From contig NC_058511.1 of NCBI RefSeq assembly GCF_020382885.2, positions 925,001 through 989,000 on the forward strand: a stretch of DNA of 64,000 bases, given 5' to 3'. The stretch's first letter is position 1. Each line of letters starts with the position of its first letter. The notes under the pieces are model-generated. The model worked only from the letters and a program-made list of their open reading frames with translations, was not told where the DNA came from and ran no database searches. This document shows positions 1 to 13,806 of this stretch, piece after piece. The DNA is from Scatophagus argus (lineage: Eukaryota; Chordata; Actinopteri; Scatophagidae). The position numbers and the translations under genes were made by a program.

Positions 1-10
1 GTGTGTGTAC

Positions 11-123
11 CTTCACTCTGCGGATGGCGTAGGTGTGGCCATTCAGCTGACTGATGGGCTGTCGGACGTTCCTCAGGTCCCACACACACACACTGCAGTC
101 CACTGAGCCTGTGGCCACAATAT

Positions 124-165
<42 letters not shown>

Positions 166-1549
166 TCACTATAAGACCAACAGTTGCACAGTTGCTTATA
201 AAATCTAGTTAAATGTCCTTTAACATGAATGTTTATTAAAGATTCATGCATTTTAACAAAACTAGAGGTGGGTGGGTACCTGGTCATATTTGCACCAATC
301 ACAGCTAAGGATCTCGGCCCTGTGTGCCGGGACGGCCAATCGACACGCGGCGCCCTTCACATCCCAAACTCTGAGCGTCCCGTCCCCTGAAGGCAGAGCC
401 AGAGACGCAGAAGAGATTTACCCAGCAGTCCCAGTAAGACCACAGCACATACCGATGAGCTCAGGGAAGATCTGACCTCAGAGGACGAGGACGAGGAGGA
501 CCGAGAGAGGGACAAACAAAGAGTGACAGACAGGAAAAGAAACACAGCACAGCCGACTCTGAGACAGGAAGCAGTTCACAGCAGGGACCAAACTGACACT
601 ACACCTGGTGGTGGCGCTGGATGAACAGTCAGGGGATCATCAGCAGGATTCATCCTCTGGGAACCATGCATGTAAAGGACTGTGCTGATCTGGCCTGCCA
701 ACACACTGCGACAGAAGCTTTAAACTGCTACATGTTCAGAGCCTGCAGTGCTTCAGGGCTCCGTAAGCCTCAGACCAACGAGGGGGAAACACCTGACCTC
801 ACCTGTCCCTCACCTGAACTCACCTGACTGCAAACACTGCAGATCTACCAGCTTTCACCAAAACGCAGACCCACATCTCCATAAAAACCACATTTTAAAT
901 CTGTACCAGCAGCTCCCCTCGTAAAGCCTGCAGCTCAAATCACTTCTCATCATCTCACAGACAGGTGGACTCTGACTGCGTCTCCTTAAGACTGCATCAT
1001 TAAGACTTCGTTCAGTCGCCTCAGGGCTGCTGGACGGCACTTCACTTAACCGTTTGAACAGTGAGGACAGATGGACGTTTGGGCCGTGTCAGAGTCACCA
1101 CGTGGAAGCCTGCAGCTCAATAAAATGGTTTAATAGGATAATGTGGCTGAGACTCTGGACCGGCTCTCCCAGGCCAACACGAGGACCAAAACCTGCCAGA
1201 ACGTTTTGGATTCTCAGCTCGGTGACGAACCGGTTTGAATGAACAGCTGAGAACGAATCCCGAGAGCAGACCAAAGAGGCCACCGAGGGGGCTTCGTCCC
1301 GCCTTCACGTCACGTTCACTGACCAGCAGATTAATCTTCCTGTTCACCACTTCCTCCACAACCTGGCCACACCGTCCCACACTGTCCCAACCCACCTCAC
1401 ACTGTCCCAACCCACCTCACACCGTCCCACCGTGTGTGTGTGTGTGAGTGAATGAGTGTGTGTGTACATCCTGCAGCACATTAAAGACTGACTTCTTCTG
1501 TAAAACGGTTTCAGTCTATTACCCCAGCTATCTGCTGTATCAGCAAGTT

Positions 1550-1589
<40 letters not shown>

Positions 1590-2176
1590 GCCAGTGAACT
1601 AATCATAACAGCCAGCAGATCACACATTTCCAATAAGTTTGTTCGGTTTGAACCGGAAGGACAACGGAAAACCAGAACAGCTAGTCGATTAATCGATTGG
1701 ACAGTTGAAAGGGAATCAGTCAGCAGCTATTTTGTTAATCCATTTGGTTCCAACATCTGAAAGGTCAGAATCTGCTGCACTTCTTTGTCACTTCTGACAG
1801 TAAATGAAGACACATGAGATGAGACTGTGAGAGTAAAACACTCCACTGATTGGTGGGACATTTGGAAGATGGGGTAAAAACACAAACACAAGACTAAACA
1901 AAAGTTCCTGTAAATGTTTTTGTCTATTTCAAACTTGTTCCTGAAGGCACCGCCTCACCTGCCTGATCGAACTTCTCTCACCCCTCGTGGTCTCCACATC
2001 TAAAAATACGTTTGTTGTTTCACTGCACCTTCAGAGTCGAGGCTGAAAGCGATCACAGCAGGCGTGTGGGAGACTGCAGCAGAGAGCTGCATTCACACCG
2101 ATTTACAACACTGTTTTCACTGGCTGATGAAGCTGAGATCAGCCACCTCCAGAGCTTATCTGTTTCACCAGGGCTT

Positions 2177-2213
<37 letters not shown>

Positions 2214-5203
2214 CTGGATCAGGTCTTCCACTGGGGCGAGCTGGCACAGCAGCCTGTACTGAAACGCCGACAAACAGAGGAATTACATGCAGTTTAAAGA
2301 CCCCATGCAGCTTTTCTGCGAACAGAAGACATGAGAGGAACACAACCGGTCAGTACTCAGAACCCAGCCAGGCGACCAGCAGCTGCGACTGACGTTGACG
2401 GAGAAGGCGACTAACGCTTTCAAAAGGTTCTGATAATAAAAATAAGAGCGGTTACAGACCGCTGGCCCTGCAGTCGCCATCACCTTCTCTCTGAATGGTT
2501 CGTCCACTCGCTGACAGACAGACTCTGTCCTACACCTTTAACAAGTGACCTTCTTTTGTTTGTGGGGTTCATATGCTGCGATGAGTCCAACATGACTGAG
2601 GAAAAAACCTGAAGAGCAAAGAGCGACGCCGTTTCCTGAAGCTGTGAGCGCCACCCTCACTGGCACCACAAACGACAGCGGAGGAGCTCTGGAGGGCAGA
2701 CTGAAGCTTGGCGAACACACACACACACACACACTCAGGAGGGGGTGGCGTCGTGTGGCACTGAAGCAAACTTGGGGGATGGAGAGAAGATGAGAAGAGA
2801 AGAAGAGGAGGACAAACATGAGAAGAGCAGAGAGGAGCATGGGAAACCCCGATAAGCTTATCGGGCTGAGACGCCATCTGCCCCCTGCCTTCCTCTGCCT
2901 TCAAAGCCAGCAGCAGCAGGAGCCACCAGAGGGGAAGCCTCCACAGGGAGATAAGGCAGCAATCCTCCACTGTACGCTAATGCTAGTTAGCTCTGCTAGC
3001 CAGCTCGTTGTCATCCATCCACCCATCTGTGAGACCCTCCAGAGTGACACATCCTGTGGGAGCTCAGAGCTTATATTTTGTGAGGTGGTCTGAATAAAAC
3101 CATCACTTTGTTTTTACTATCTTGTCATTCTGAAGAGTTTCAGACAAATCTTAAAGGGTCAAACTGTCTCTAATGATTATTTTTCACTCTCACTTCAAAT
3201 AATGACTATTTTTAAATAATAAATTTATAGTTTAAAAATTAACATCATCGTCATCATCTTTGATTCCAAAACTCAGAGATGGTGAAATAAACAGCAACAC
3301 AACGTGCCAAATGCTGGTAGATTTTCCACTTGGTGAGTAAATCAGGCACCAAAAATAGTCACGCAACAAAAAGGCTTATTATTGTTCTCCTCAGATGAAA
3401 TCCACGGGCCGCGTCTGGTCACGTCATTTCTACTGCACCGCTCGCCTCATTCTGAAGGCTGAAGGAAAACCTGAGCCTTGAAGGACCCTGAAGGTCATCA
3501 ACTACAGGTCAGGGGGACAGAAAATGTGGGGCAGCACAGGAAGTTTCTGAGGGACACATCAGACTGATGTGTAACCTTTATGTCTTCTGCAGCTCCGAGA
3601 CTTCAGACAGCAGCCCGCTTCAAGATGGAGGAAGGAAAGGTCGATTTCCTTTCCAGATCAGCTGCTGCGTGGTCACTAAGCAACACCACTGGGACCCAGT
3701 GCGGTCCCAGCCCAGGGACAGGGACCACGGACAGCTCGGAGCCTTTCTGGTTAGTGCTCAGTCTAAACGTGCAGATGTTTCAGACAGTTCACTTTGTAAG
3801 AGAAGAAAGCCCAAACGGGTCGAGGACCAGAACTGATGGTGCAGCTCAGCTGGAAAAACCAAATGAGATGCAGTCAATCTTATTGCAGCTGAAGTTCTTC
3901 GCTTCCAAACACAATCGACTTTTTCCAGTCTTCAAACTCCAACACGTCAACGATTCCACTGCTGGGGACAGAACAAAAGAAGAAGAAAAACTGTAAAAGT
4001 TAAACAGCATCTTAATTAAGCAGAACCCGACTTCAGCGACAGCTTCGCTCTTTTCTTATCTGAAGAGAGTAAATACGTCCAGCGTGTTGGTTAGCAGCTT
4101 ATCACAGCTTATTGATGCAGAAAAACTGATTTCACAGGAAGCTTCCCTCCCTCTCCACTTATTGATCTCCGCCTGTCTTCCCATTTCAGGTCTGACCAGG
4201 CCTGCAGCAGCAGAAACAATCTGATGTGAGACAGCAGCCGTCCATCACCAGACCAGACTTCCTGTTCAGCTGTGTGTGTGTGTGTGTGAGACAGCAACAG
4301 AAAGAGGCATTTTGTTTTCTGTCATTATTTTGTCTCACTCTCGTTCTCAGGCTTCGCTCAGGTTCACTGAGGGCTCTGAGGAGACGAGACCGGCTGTCCT
4401 GATGCGCTGAGGCCAGCGAGTTTAAATGATCTTGAACGCATCAGCAGCCCCGGGAGGCGATTCCCAAATCTGAGGGGAAGTAAAACAGAAAACAGAGGCC
4501 TCGCTGACTGTTCTCTGCCGCAGTCATGAAGCTGATACACTGAGGAACAAAACCAGACGCCAAACTACTGGAAACCTGCCCAACCTTAAAATGAACTCAA
4601 AAAGCTGCTTACATGGCTGTGGATTTTTACTCTTTTTACTGTGAAATTCTCGATTGGTTCGCCTCTTCAGGGGCTGAACTCACAAACAAGACTAAAAGTT
4701 GTGATCACTTTCATTTCTGGTGTTATGATTGTTATTGTTTTATCCAATGAGATCGAGCACAAACACTCACAGCCATTCAGCGTGTGGACAACATGTCTCC
4801 TTCCTCTTTGTCTTTCTCTTAAAAGTCCTCCTTCCTGCTCCTCACAGGAGGTTCTGCTCAAGACAAACACACTTTGTCTTCTATCATCATGGGGATCAGA
4901 ATTTTAAGTTTCTTGAAAACACAATCATTTTTGTAGGTTTCCGCAGGAGGAGCGACTCTTTAGACGTCTGGTAGGCTGATTGTTGATTCAGTTCAAATTC
5001 CCTCCTGCAGCCACAAACACGTTAGAGGCCGACGGCGGCCTCACAGCTGCGCAGACAGATGCACACATCTGCATCGTCCTCTTCAGATCTACCAAACTGA
5101 ACCTCAGCTCACCTCACAGCTACAGAGAAGTGGACGTAAAAACGCTTTCAAACGTCTACAGTTCATGTGGAGCCAAAGTTTTCAGGAGGACATGGAGGAG
5201 TAG

Positions 5204-5244
<41 letters not shown>

Positions 5245-5336
5245 TGGTGATGGACACCTGCTATCAATTATTTAACCAGACACTACCAGGTATCAGTGAA
5301 CAAACACAAATAAACGTTCACATTATTAACAGATGG

Positions 5337-5380
<44 letters not shown>

Positions 5381-8300
5381 CTGCAAAACATCATTTGGCT
5401 GACAGGTTCTGTATTATCTGGCCAAACACACACACACACACAGATGTTTGGAGGGGGACACACAGTCACAGATAAGGATGGACGATAATTCAGCCTAATG
5501 ATTAATCAGTCATTCAGTCGTGATATTACGACAAATACGAACACGTGATACTTTGTGCGAGCTGGTTTGTCTGACACGCTCAGCAGTGGAGGCTTTTTGT
5601 TTAATCTGCGTCTTACAGACTCGGTTTGTAATTTGAGTACCCACACCTGAGCCGAGTACCCTCCATCCTGACTGCCAGGTGACTCTGATGCAGTGAAGGT
5701 CTGAGTGAGCCTTTAGGGAGCGAAAAACAGGGAAAAGAAATAAAGAAAGAGGAAGAAAGAAAAGCAAGATAATGGACTGAACTGAACCGATCTCGAGTTA
5801 ATTACACGGAGGAGGTCATTTGTTCTCGTTGTATCCCTGCTGCTGCTGCAGGTCAGAAAGCAGCATCGAGCCGAACTTCACCTCAGGCTGCTGCAGTAAA
5901 CCACCCGTCAACTGGGCAGCTGAAATGAAGCTCTGACAACAACTGCTCCTCTCAGGTCATTTTCAGACTTGGCCCCAGATAAGTCAGTCTGGTTCCAGGT
6001 TTGTTTCTGTGGTCGTCTGGGAGCTGAAGCCATCACACATGGCTGCACTGTTTGGACCTGATGAGGACTGGGTACAAATCCAGGTGCCGGTCGCGGTTCA
6101 AATGTGAACGATACCCCACCCCAATAAAGTCTGTTTAAACCAGAGCCACAGTGTTAAATAAGTACAGAATCAAGATGAAATCAAGCTTTAGCAAAGCCCA
6201 GAGAGCTGACTGGTGCCGGCAGGCTGACCTATCAGATCAGATGTGTTCATGGATGTAAGCAGCTCTATCGTGGACCGTAATGTTTCATTATGAAGGTCAG
6301 GCCTCAGTAAATCATTTAGCTGCAGAGGTTAGCAGCGCTGCAGAGCTCCACCGCAGGACATATCTGATCTGGACTCAGTTTACTCAGATATAATGAGCTC
6401 TGTGAGGCCCAGCAAACAACACTTGGCCCCTGAGTTCTGCAGTTGTAAAATGATGTGTTTAAAGTCAAGCGATCGTATGAGAGCACTCAGTTCTGAGTGG
6501 TGACAAGGACCTACAAGCTGAAAAACTTCACGTGGGACGAGCTCGGACTAACAAAGCTTCAGAATATCTTATTAATCACACTTACATTTTACTTTAAACT
6601 CGATTTGCATTGGTGGACGAGTTAATGATGACATTTAATCAGCTCTCCCCTGCACCTCCTCAGTGTATGTCAATGTGAACATTAAATCTTAAAGGTCACA
6701 TGACTGAACCCAGAATAACTCCCTGAGCAGCTGGAGCTTAACAACTTCCTGGTTATAAAAGCTCATCACAGAGTTCCGCTCAGTCTCTCAAAACCAATTA
6801 ACCCAAACTCGTTAGCCGACCTGTTTAAGTGTGCTCCACCGAGCGATACTGATCTGAAGCCAGCGGCTGCAGATCAGACTTGAACAGAGAGCTCCACCCC
6901 TCTGATGAAGCTAGCGTATGCTCCCACACAAGCGGAGGAGATAATCCCAGCCTCCCTCTGGGTACAAACTCGTTGACTTAATTGTCTTCTGAATGAAGCA
7001 AATTTCTAAAACTCACTTCCTTTGAGAGCAGACGGAGCTGCAGGCCTCCTGCACACCACGTTTCCACCACACATTTGAGCAGATTATCTGTTACCTTTAC
7101 TCATGTTCGACTTTATGGAGCACTCTTTATGGAGTCCCTGCAGTGAAGTTACTGGATATTTTGAGCATGAACACACAAATCTCGCAAAAATCATAACACC
7201 ATCACATTAAAATCCCTGGAGTGGCAGCTACTCCTTTTCCCTAATTAAAAATGCAGATTTTTTATCATTTCAAAAGTCTAACTGCCGAACACACAAGACG
7301 TCTCCGTCCCCACTGTAAGGTCCATTCACTGTCCATCACTTTGAGAGGAAGAAGCTGTGAGATCAGATCAGCCTTAAAGACCAATTTGATACGTTTTCTG
7401 CCACGTCAAACACAGAAAATCAAAAAATGAGCCACATCACATCAACGGCTCCTTTGTGACTCCAAACTTTCGAGTCCTGAAGCAAACTGACACTGAAGGT
7501 GAACGAAGCGAACGCATGTTGCACAGACACAGCAGAGGCAGCACCACATCCACACAGCTACAGCGCCCCCTTGTGTCCAGATCAAACCCACCTGAGTAAA
7601 TCAAGAATAAATTCTGATCTTCAAATCAAACCTGTGCAGGCTCACCTGAGGCTGAAGCAAAGCATCCTGGGATGTGAGGCGACCAAATGGTGCTGTAGAC
7701 GACCCCTTCATGACCCCTGAGCGTGGTCAGCGATTGGCTGAGGGCGGAGTCCCACTGGGGTGAAAATACACAAAATGAAAACACACCACTGCCAGAGGAG
7801 AGAAGAGAGAAAAACACAAAGGAAACTCACCACTTTAACAGACTGATCCCACGAGCCAGAGACGATGAGGTTCTCTCCTCTGGTTTGACTCCAGTCGACA
7901 GAATACACCTTCACACACACACACACGTGTCAAAATACTGCAGCCTTGCTTGTGAGTGTGCGTCGGTGTGTGTGTGTGTGTGTTTTACCTCCTGTGTGTG
8001 TTCTTTGGCCACTCTCAGAGGAGCGCTGTGATTGGCTGTGTCCCACAGCTGCAGGCTGCCGTCCCCACCCCCGGCGACCAGGACGTGTTCATTGGCTTCA
8101 CTCCAGGCTACGTCGAACAGACCGTCACCCCACTCCCACCTGACACACACACACACACACACGGCTGCGTTATCATACTGACTCACAAACAGAAATTTAA
8201 AAATGACGTTGCAGCTGATCACTCTAAATGTTCAATCAATCAATCAATCAACATTTTTTTCACACACTCTTTGCAGTGTGTGTTTGTTTGCTGTTTTTGT

Positions 8301-8785
8301 GTTTCTTCCAAAGTATACAAGCTTGACATCCCTCACGGTCACACCACACTGCAGCGCTAACCCTAAACTAAAAGTCTTCACTGCACAGCACGACCAGAGG
8401 ACCAGGTGAGAAAGGTGTACATGTCAGACCCCAACACCACCTTCCTCCCTCAGTTAAGACAACGGATGGACAGACAAATCACGTGAGAAGTCAGAGAGAG
8501 AGAGAGAGAGACAAAGAAACTTCACCGTCTCACTAGATTGACCCCCGTCTCCGTCTGATCCAGGACCAGCAGGGTGCCGCAGCCTGCAAACACACAAAGT
8601 GAACTCGTTCTGGTTCAGTTTATCAGCTGAAAGGAAAACCGTATCATCACAACCGCGTTGTACTCACCAGCTATGCCGTAGTACTGGGAGGCAACGCAGG
8701 CCACCCTGTTGGCCATGAACGGAGACACTTCCACAGCGTAGCCATGACGGCCTGGACAGCGAAACACCTTCATCATCATCATCAT
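11..8785 (-). CDS. pex7: Peroxin 7, peroxisomal PTS2 import receptor (3' end outside window)
   Basis: A WD40-propeller receptor that binds PTS2 signals on cargo in the cytosol and delivers them to peroxisomes. Coding exons on the minus strand: 8668-8785 (start choice below), 8526-8583, 7989-8139, 7831-7908, 7646-7754, 280-386 and 11-124. All are bounded by AG/GT and phases agree, giving about 245 residues; the donor at 9-10 shows that the last exons lie outside the window. Recognisable Pex7 stretches are [66 protein letters not shown]-like and [10 protein letters not shown], each within a WD repeat. The start lies in five consecutive ATG codons (8771-8785), preceded in frame by CTG codons and another ATG at 8795-8797; the true initiator is uncertain. 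The intron at 387-7645 is unusually long because it is filled with repeats. Identity is nearly certain; the N-terminus is not. Confidence 0.95.
387..7645 (-). other. Long pex7 intron, repeat-rich
   Basis: This is a 7.3 kb intron between the pex7 exons at 7646-7754 and 280-386. It holds CA/TG microsatellites (about 1553-1588, 2180-2211, 2716-2734, 4270-4288, 5206-5241, 5339-5380) and a decayed MITE-like piece near 1680-1835. I see no second gene. The open frames here are short, run through CA/TG tracts, or lack any recognisable domain. Confidence 0.6.
1680..1835. mobile_element. Decayed teleost MITE fragment
   Basis: It contains AGTCGATTAATCGATTGG near 1682 and TTCTGACAGTAAATGAAGA near 1792. 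Both blocks recur in the copy in snx14 intron 1 (about 55505-55795), where they flank the same central part. The shared order of blocks indicates two degenerate copies of one family. The outer ends are too eroded to define. Confidence 0.5.
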
Positions 8786-8797
8786 CAGCAGCAGCAT

Positions 8798-9737
8798 CAG
8801 CAGCAGCAGCAGCAGCAGCCACCTGCAGCCCGGCGGGCCAACCTGCCAGAAACACCACGAACTGGATGAGAAACCAGGCTGTGAACACCCAAAGTCAGAT
8901 CACACACAGGTATCAGTGAACAAGGTGTGCCGCTTCTCCTCTGGACTAAACCCGTACTGTAAACCACGAGTCCAGGTGTAACAGGACATTCTCAGGAGGT
9001 GCTCTACTGCACTGAGTACTTCTACTCTGAATACTTCAGCGCATATTGTTTTAAGTATTCTCCCCGGAGCACATTAAAAACCGAAACAAACCGCCGTTTG
9101 ACTCGTCTTAGTGAACTCACCGAAGACAGACCACAACGTTCAGACTGTAACGTCACGTCGAAACGTCAAAACGAATACAAAACCGCTCCATAAATCCACA
9201 AAAAAGACATTCCTGCTCCTCGTCGAGCCCGCTGGCAAACACACAACCACGACCGCTTCCGTGTTTTGATCAGCTGACCCAAGGACCCGGATGAAAGCGG
9301 CTTCGCTGCAGTTCTCTCTCGCGAGATCTCGGTAGGTGGCGGTGGTTCTCCTCGATTAAAAGAGCACCGGAGGTGATCGAGCCAACGTGACACATTACAT
9401 GATTACTGCAGCAGCTAAACATATTTGCTCATGTTGAATTTTCCCAACAGAAATCTGACATGAGGATTTCATACATAAATCAATACATTTCACAGCAATC
9501 CTGTTTCTGATCGATGCCCCAAAGGCTTCTTTGTCTACACACAGACAAAAGTTAACACAGGGTTTACAGCACTTATTTATTAATCTATATGAGTAGAAAA
9601 AATTACAGTTAGAAGATGCTTTTATCAAAAACAGCATGAAACATGAGAAAGTTCAGCTACAGTTTTATGAAAGTGGAAAAGTCCTCTGCAGCTGAATGAG
9701 ATTATTATTAAGCCCACTGGTATGTAAAAGATAAAAG
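8798..9737 (-). other. pex7 5' flank and 3' UTR of the MADF-BESS gene
   Basis: No coding exon is visible here. The part near 8798-9350 should hold the pex7 5' UTR and promoter; it becomes CpG-richer around 9200-9340 and has no clear TATA box. The part from 9737 down to about 9560 is the 3' UTR of the upstream gene and ends near an AATAAA signal. Both genes run on the minus strand, so the pex7 promoter lies just past the neighbour's 3' end. Confidence 0.5.
9576..9581 (-). terminator. Poly(A) signal of the MADF-BESS gene
   Basis: AATAAA on the minus strand, about 155 bases past the stop codon at 9738. It is the first canonical signal downstream and a plausible 3' end for that gene. Confidence 0.5.
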
Positions 9738-11515
9738 TCAGTGGAAATTTGTAGGCCCAAACTCTGCCTCGTGTACAAACTGCTGTATCTTGGCTCTGAC
9801 CCATGACTGTTTTTCTACAGGAAGCCTCCTCACGGCTGGAGCCAAGCTCAGCAGAAACAGCGTGACATCGTCTCTCAGCTCCGTGTCCCGCTCCCTCTGA
9901 GCCTCCCGGGCCTCCATCCTCCTCAGGTGCTCCTCCAGCAGGCTGTCGGCGCTCCTCCTCCAGGCCCGGGTCGGCCTGGGAGACACCGCACGGCAATCCT
10001 CCTCTCCGTCAGTTTGGTCCAACAGCTCCTCTGCCGTGGCCTCCTGCTCCTCTGTTTTCAGGTGGTTCAGCCTGGACGGAGTCTGGAGGTGCTGCAGATC
10101 AGGAGGCATCAGCTGATCTGAGGGCTGCGAGGAGGACTGTGAAGAAGCCAAGGATGTGGCCAGGGAAGTAACCGACTGCATCATCATCTCAAACAGCTCC
10201 CTCACGTTGACCTGCTGGACTTGCTGGGTCTGCACGGTGTCGTCTGTCGCAGCAGTTCCCGAGGTCTCCTCGGCCTTTGTTTCTTTCAGTCTGACGGGGT
10301 TCCTGTTGTCAGAAGACGGTCGCTTCCTCTGAACAAACTCTGACGACGACGACGACGACGCTGCTGTTGTAGTCGTAGCATCTGCTATAGCGATGCCTAT
10401 GAAGACGGACAGAACCATCACATGTCATTTTCATCCCACAGCTGTGATCCAACAGAACCACGTGGCTACAAAACGTGTGTCATCATGCGACGTGCTACTT
10501 TACAACCGATCCACAAACCGTAGCTGTCGTCGTCGTCGCTCCGGGTTTCGGTGGTCGTACTGCAGCCCACCGCGTCGGACGCCTGGAGCCGAGAGGGCTG
10601 CGGGTCCAGAGCCCAGCCGTTGGTGCCTGCGGCTCTGGCGTCGATGAACGGGTTTAAGAAGGACAAAATGGCGGAATATCTCCACGGCCTGTAGTTCAAG
10701 AGCCCGACGCCACTCTCGCGTCTCTCCTTCTCCCGCTGCCTTTCCCTCCGGTGTTGGTCCCGCAGCATCTTCCACTTCCTCCTGCATTCAGACTCTGAGG
10801 AACATGTTCAAAATTCAGTTTAGTGTGACAGCATCTCACCAGTCCCGTGTGAAGGTCTAAACCCACAGTGGAATGAGCCTGTGACCTTTGTGATGGAATG
10901 TAAATAAATATGATTCACGTAAGCGTTACAGAAGTTACACTTACTTTGGTTTCTGTTACATTTTGAAGGCAGATATTGTGCTTGTAACCCCATCACATTT
11001 ATTTCACAACTTTGGAATTTGGATTACTAATACAAAATATAATGGAACTGTTATTTTTACTTTTATCAGCAATTGGACCAAAGACAAAACAGATTGTGAT
11101 GATCAGTCTGTCCTGAGGTCTTCCACACTTCAAGCCAAGCTCGTCATATAAACAGAAAGGACACGTTTAACAGAGAGACAGAAAGAAAGCACAGCACATG
11201 TGGACTGATGATGATGATGATGATTTTGACAGCAGTCCGCTAACACTGAACTCTTATACTTCTCGTCAGGACTTTTGTGTAGTTGTTCTGTAACTTCAGG
11301 ATTCCTTTTAGATCACACAAGGTCAGCGTGTTCTGGAGCGACGTAACGACAGACAGACGGTCCTCACGTCGAGCCTGAGACCCACCGTGAACACCGACTA
11401 TGTGAGCGACTTGTCTCCAGGCGTCGCTCCTCATGTTCAGGTCCCTGTAGGTCAGGGAGCTGCTGTCGTACAGGCTCGGGAAGCTGGACACCGCCATGAT
11501 CAGTTTATACTCCAT
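9738..11515 (-). CDS. MADF-BESS domain DNA-binding protein (Adf1-like)
   Basis: Three coding exons on the minus strand, 11386-11515, 10519-10794 and 9738-10396, join in frame to 354 residues. Residues 1 to about 97 form a MADF (Myb/SANT-like) domain: EYKLIMAVSSFPSLYD, an invariant-type Trp in DAWRQVAHIVGV, then CRRKWKMLRDQHRRE and NYRPWRYSAILSFLNPF. This is the usual three-helix layout, with the junction after GVH falling inside the domain. Residues about 308-348 (RDDVTLFLLSLAP, then VRAKIQQFVHE) fit a BESS protein-interaction motif. The middle is low complexity: an acidic DDDD run, a Ser run coded by repeated triplets, and Gln/Ser-rich segments. MADF-BESS proteins are sequence-specific transcription regulators; many vertebrate members derive from or resemble transposon-associated factors. 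Target and exact orthologue are unknown. Confidence 0.85.
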
Positions 11516-13774
11516 TTTGTCTGAACGGGGGCGACAGGAGCAGGAGAAAACCACGACCGAGAGCTCCCCGAAACAACCACTGTGCGCTTCCAAACAAACA
11601 AACATACAAACACAACACCGAATACTTCCGTTTCCGGTGCGCCTCGAAACCACCGCGATTAGCCGTCGCTACGGCGCGTCACAGTGACGTTTCAGACGGG
11701 ATTTAAAGTTAAAAGGCTCTTCGGTAATCTAAGTAGGATATTTACACTTTAATTTGATTTAATTTAATATAGTATTTATTCTACTTTATTCTAACACGTC
11801 ATCGCATTTATTTGTCAGCATTAGTTAGTGGTTGTGTGGCACATTGGCTTTGTACAGCTGTCGTCACGGGGGCGGAACCTTTGTGGAGTCTGCTTCTCTT
11901 CAGTGTCCTCCGCACACTCAAACATGCAGTGGAGGTGACTTTTCACACACTTTCCGCCGAGTGTTGTGTGTTATTTACATGTTTATGTTAAAAACGTGAA
12001 GGTGTCGTGTGTTGTGTTCTGGGCTTCACCTCAGATGACACAGCAGCAGAAGAAAACGGAACAGACAGCACCCAGCCACTCATTACACCACTGAAATGAG
12101 CCTGCAAATAATAAGCTCAGTGCTTTTCCACATGTCCACAGTGAGCAGTTGTGATGGTTGCAAGGCTCATAAGGTGCCTGTAGGGGGCGACACCACCATG
12201 CACTGGGCTGGAACTCTGCAATCAGCTCCGATCTGAACACAGCATGCAGTTCAGTTAGAAAATACAGTTGCTCACATATGATTAAGCATATTTTTAAATG
12301 AGTTTATTGGGCCGTTACAGCTAATAAAGTCAGAGAAGGTCAGAGAGCGCAGAGAACGTCTGTCCATGTAACAAAGACAGAAGTCAAGATTAATATAAAG
12401 GTGTTACGTATGCTCTTAACTTCAACAAGGGGATCAGGTTTTGTCCAGGCAGCAAAGTGCACAATGTTCATCTCATTTTAACACACACAGACACACTAAC
12501 ACACAAGCTGCAAGGAGGGGAAATCCCTGCTAGTTTCCCAGACTGTTTACTGGCCGAAATAAAGCAGCAGGGGTCAAAGGTCAGCAAGGCTAAAAATAGA
12601 ACCTGCAGAGGTCAGAGAACTGAGCTGTGCAACAGCAGGAAATCCTAAACACACACACACACACACACACACACACCACAGGCTGGAGGAACGTGGATGT
12701 TGTGTTCATGACGTCACTCTGAGGTCTGGACAGAGAAACCAAACGGGTACCCAGAGAGCGGCCATGTTTGTGAGAAGCTGAGAAACACACCACCAAACAG
12801 CCTTAATATCTCCTCGAAGAAAGTGTTCTTACAGCAGCGAAATAAAGTACTGAACGGATTTTCACACGGAGTACAGCAGCACTGAAAGTCAGGACTTTCC
12901 TCATGAGATGAGCAGAAGGCTCTGAGGTTACGGCGCCGCAGAAAGTTTGCTTCCCGGCGGTGAAAATGCTCGATGCCGAACCTGAGGCATCAGTCACACA
13001 AACATCTCCTCCCGCCATGTTGTTCATGTGGGTCCAGGACTTCAGCTCGTCCTCCCTCAGGGCCGTCCAGTGGGACATGGATTTGTTTAATTGCCGTTCA
13101 TGGTGACTTAATCGCTAGCTAAGTAATTGAAATTAAAACAATGTTAAGTTATTATTATTATTATAAAGTGATTAATCTTACGTGGCCACAAACTGACACG
13201 TGACCTCATCGCCGTGCGTCCTGCCAACAGCTACAATGCTTTAAAAAGTCTTCTTTCCCATAAGCCAGCATATCCAGATCTTTATGACACCAGACGATGG
13301 AAGCGCCTGATGTGTCCACAGGGGGCGCCAGAAGTGAGTTCTTTAACTGGTCCCAAAGTGTTTTTGCATCGTCGTATCCGTGCTCGCACTTCACTGTAAC
13401 CGACAGGATTAAACGAAGTCTGTCTGTCAGTCCAGCTACAGACTGTTTTTATTTCCATCTCTTTGTTTCTCTCTTTTGTCTCACTCCTGTCTTCCTCTGT
13501 CCCTCTGTCTCTTCCGTCTCGTCTTATGCAACAGCACAGTGCAGGTCAATCTGCAGACAGCAGCTGTGTGTGTGTGTGTGTGTGTGCAGGCCCTGGGGTG
13601 TTGGCACCGTCTTGGGAATGGGGGTGATGAGGACGTGGGAGCAGACGTCCATACATACACACACGTGTGCACACACACACTCACACACACACAGAATCTC
13701 CCAGACAAGGCTGAGAAATGGGTCACTGTTGGCCAGCAGAGATATAGTTACACACACCCCTCTTTACTATTTGG

Positions 13775-13806
<32 letters not shown>

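Noticed and set aside
3567-3996. Two overlapping frames in the long pex7 intron
   Set aside because: Overlapping frames on one strand without a domain; they lie in the gene's intron on the opposite strand and lack a consistent exon structure.
12031-12240. 69-residue minus-strand frame with Cys and Trp
   Set aside because: No family resemblance or supporting splice or promoter context.
13214-13399. Small frames on both strands near 13.2-13.4 kb
   Set aside because: They carry no domain, start context or neighbouring exon; chance open frames between repeats.
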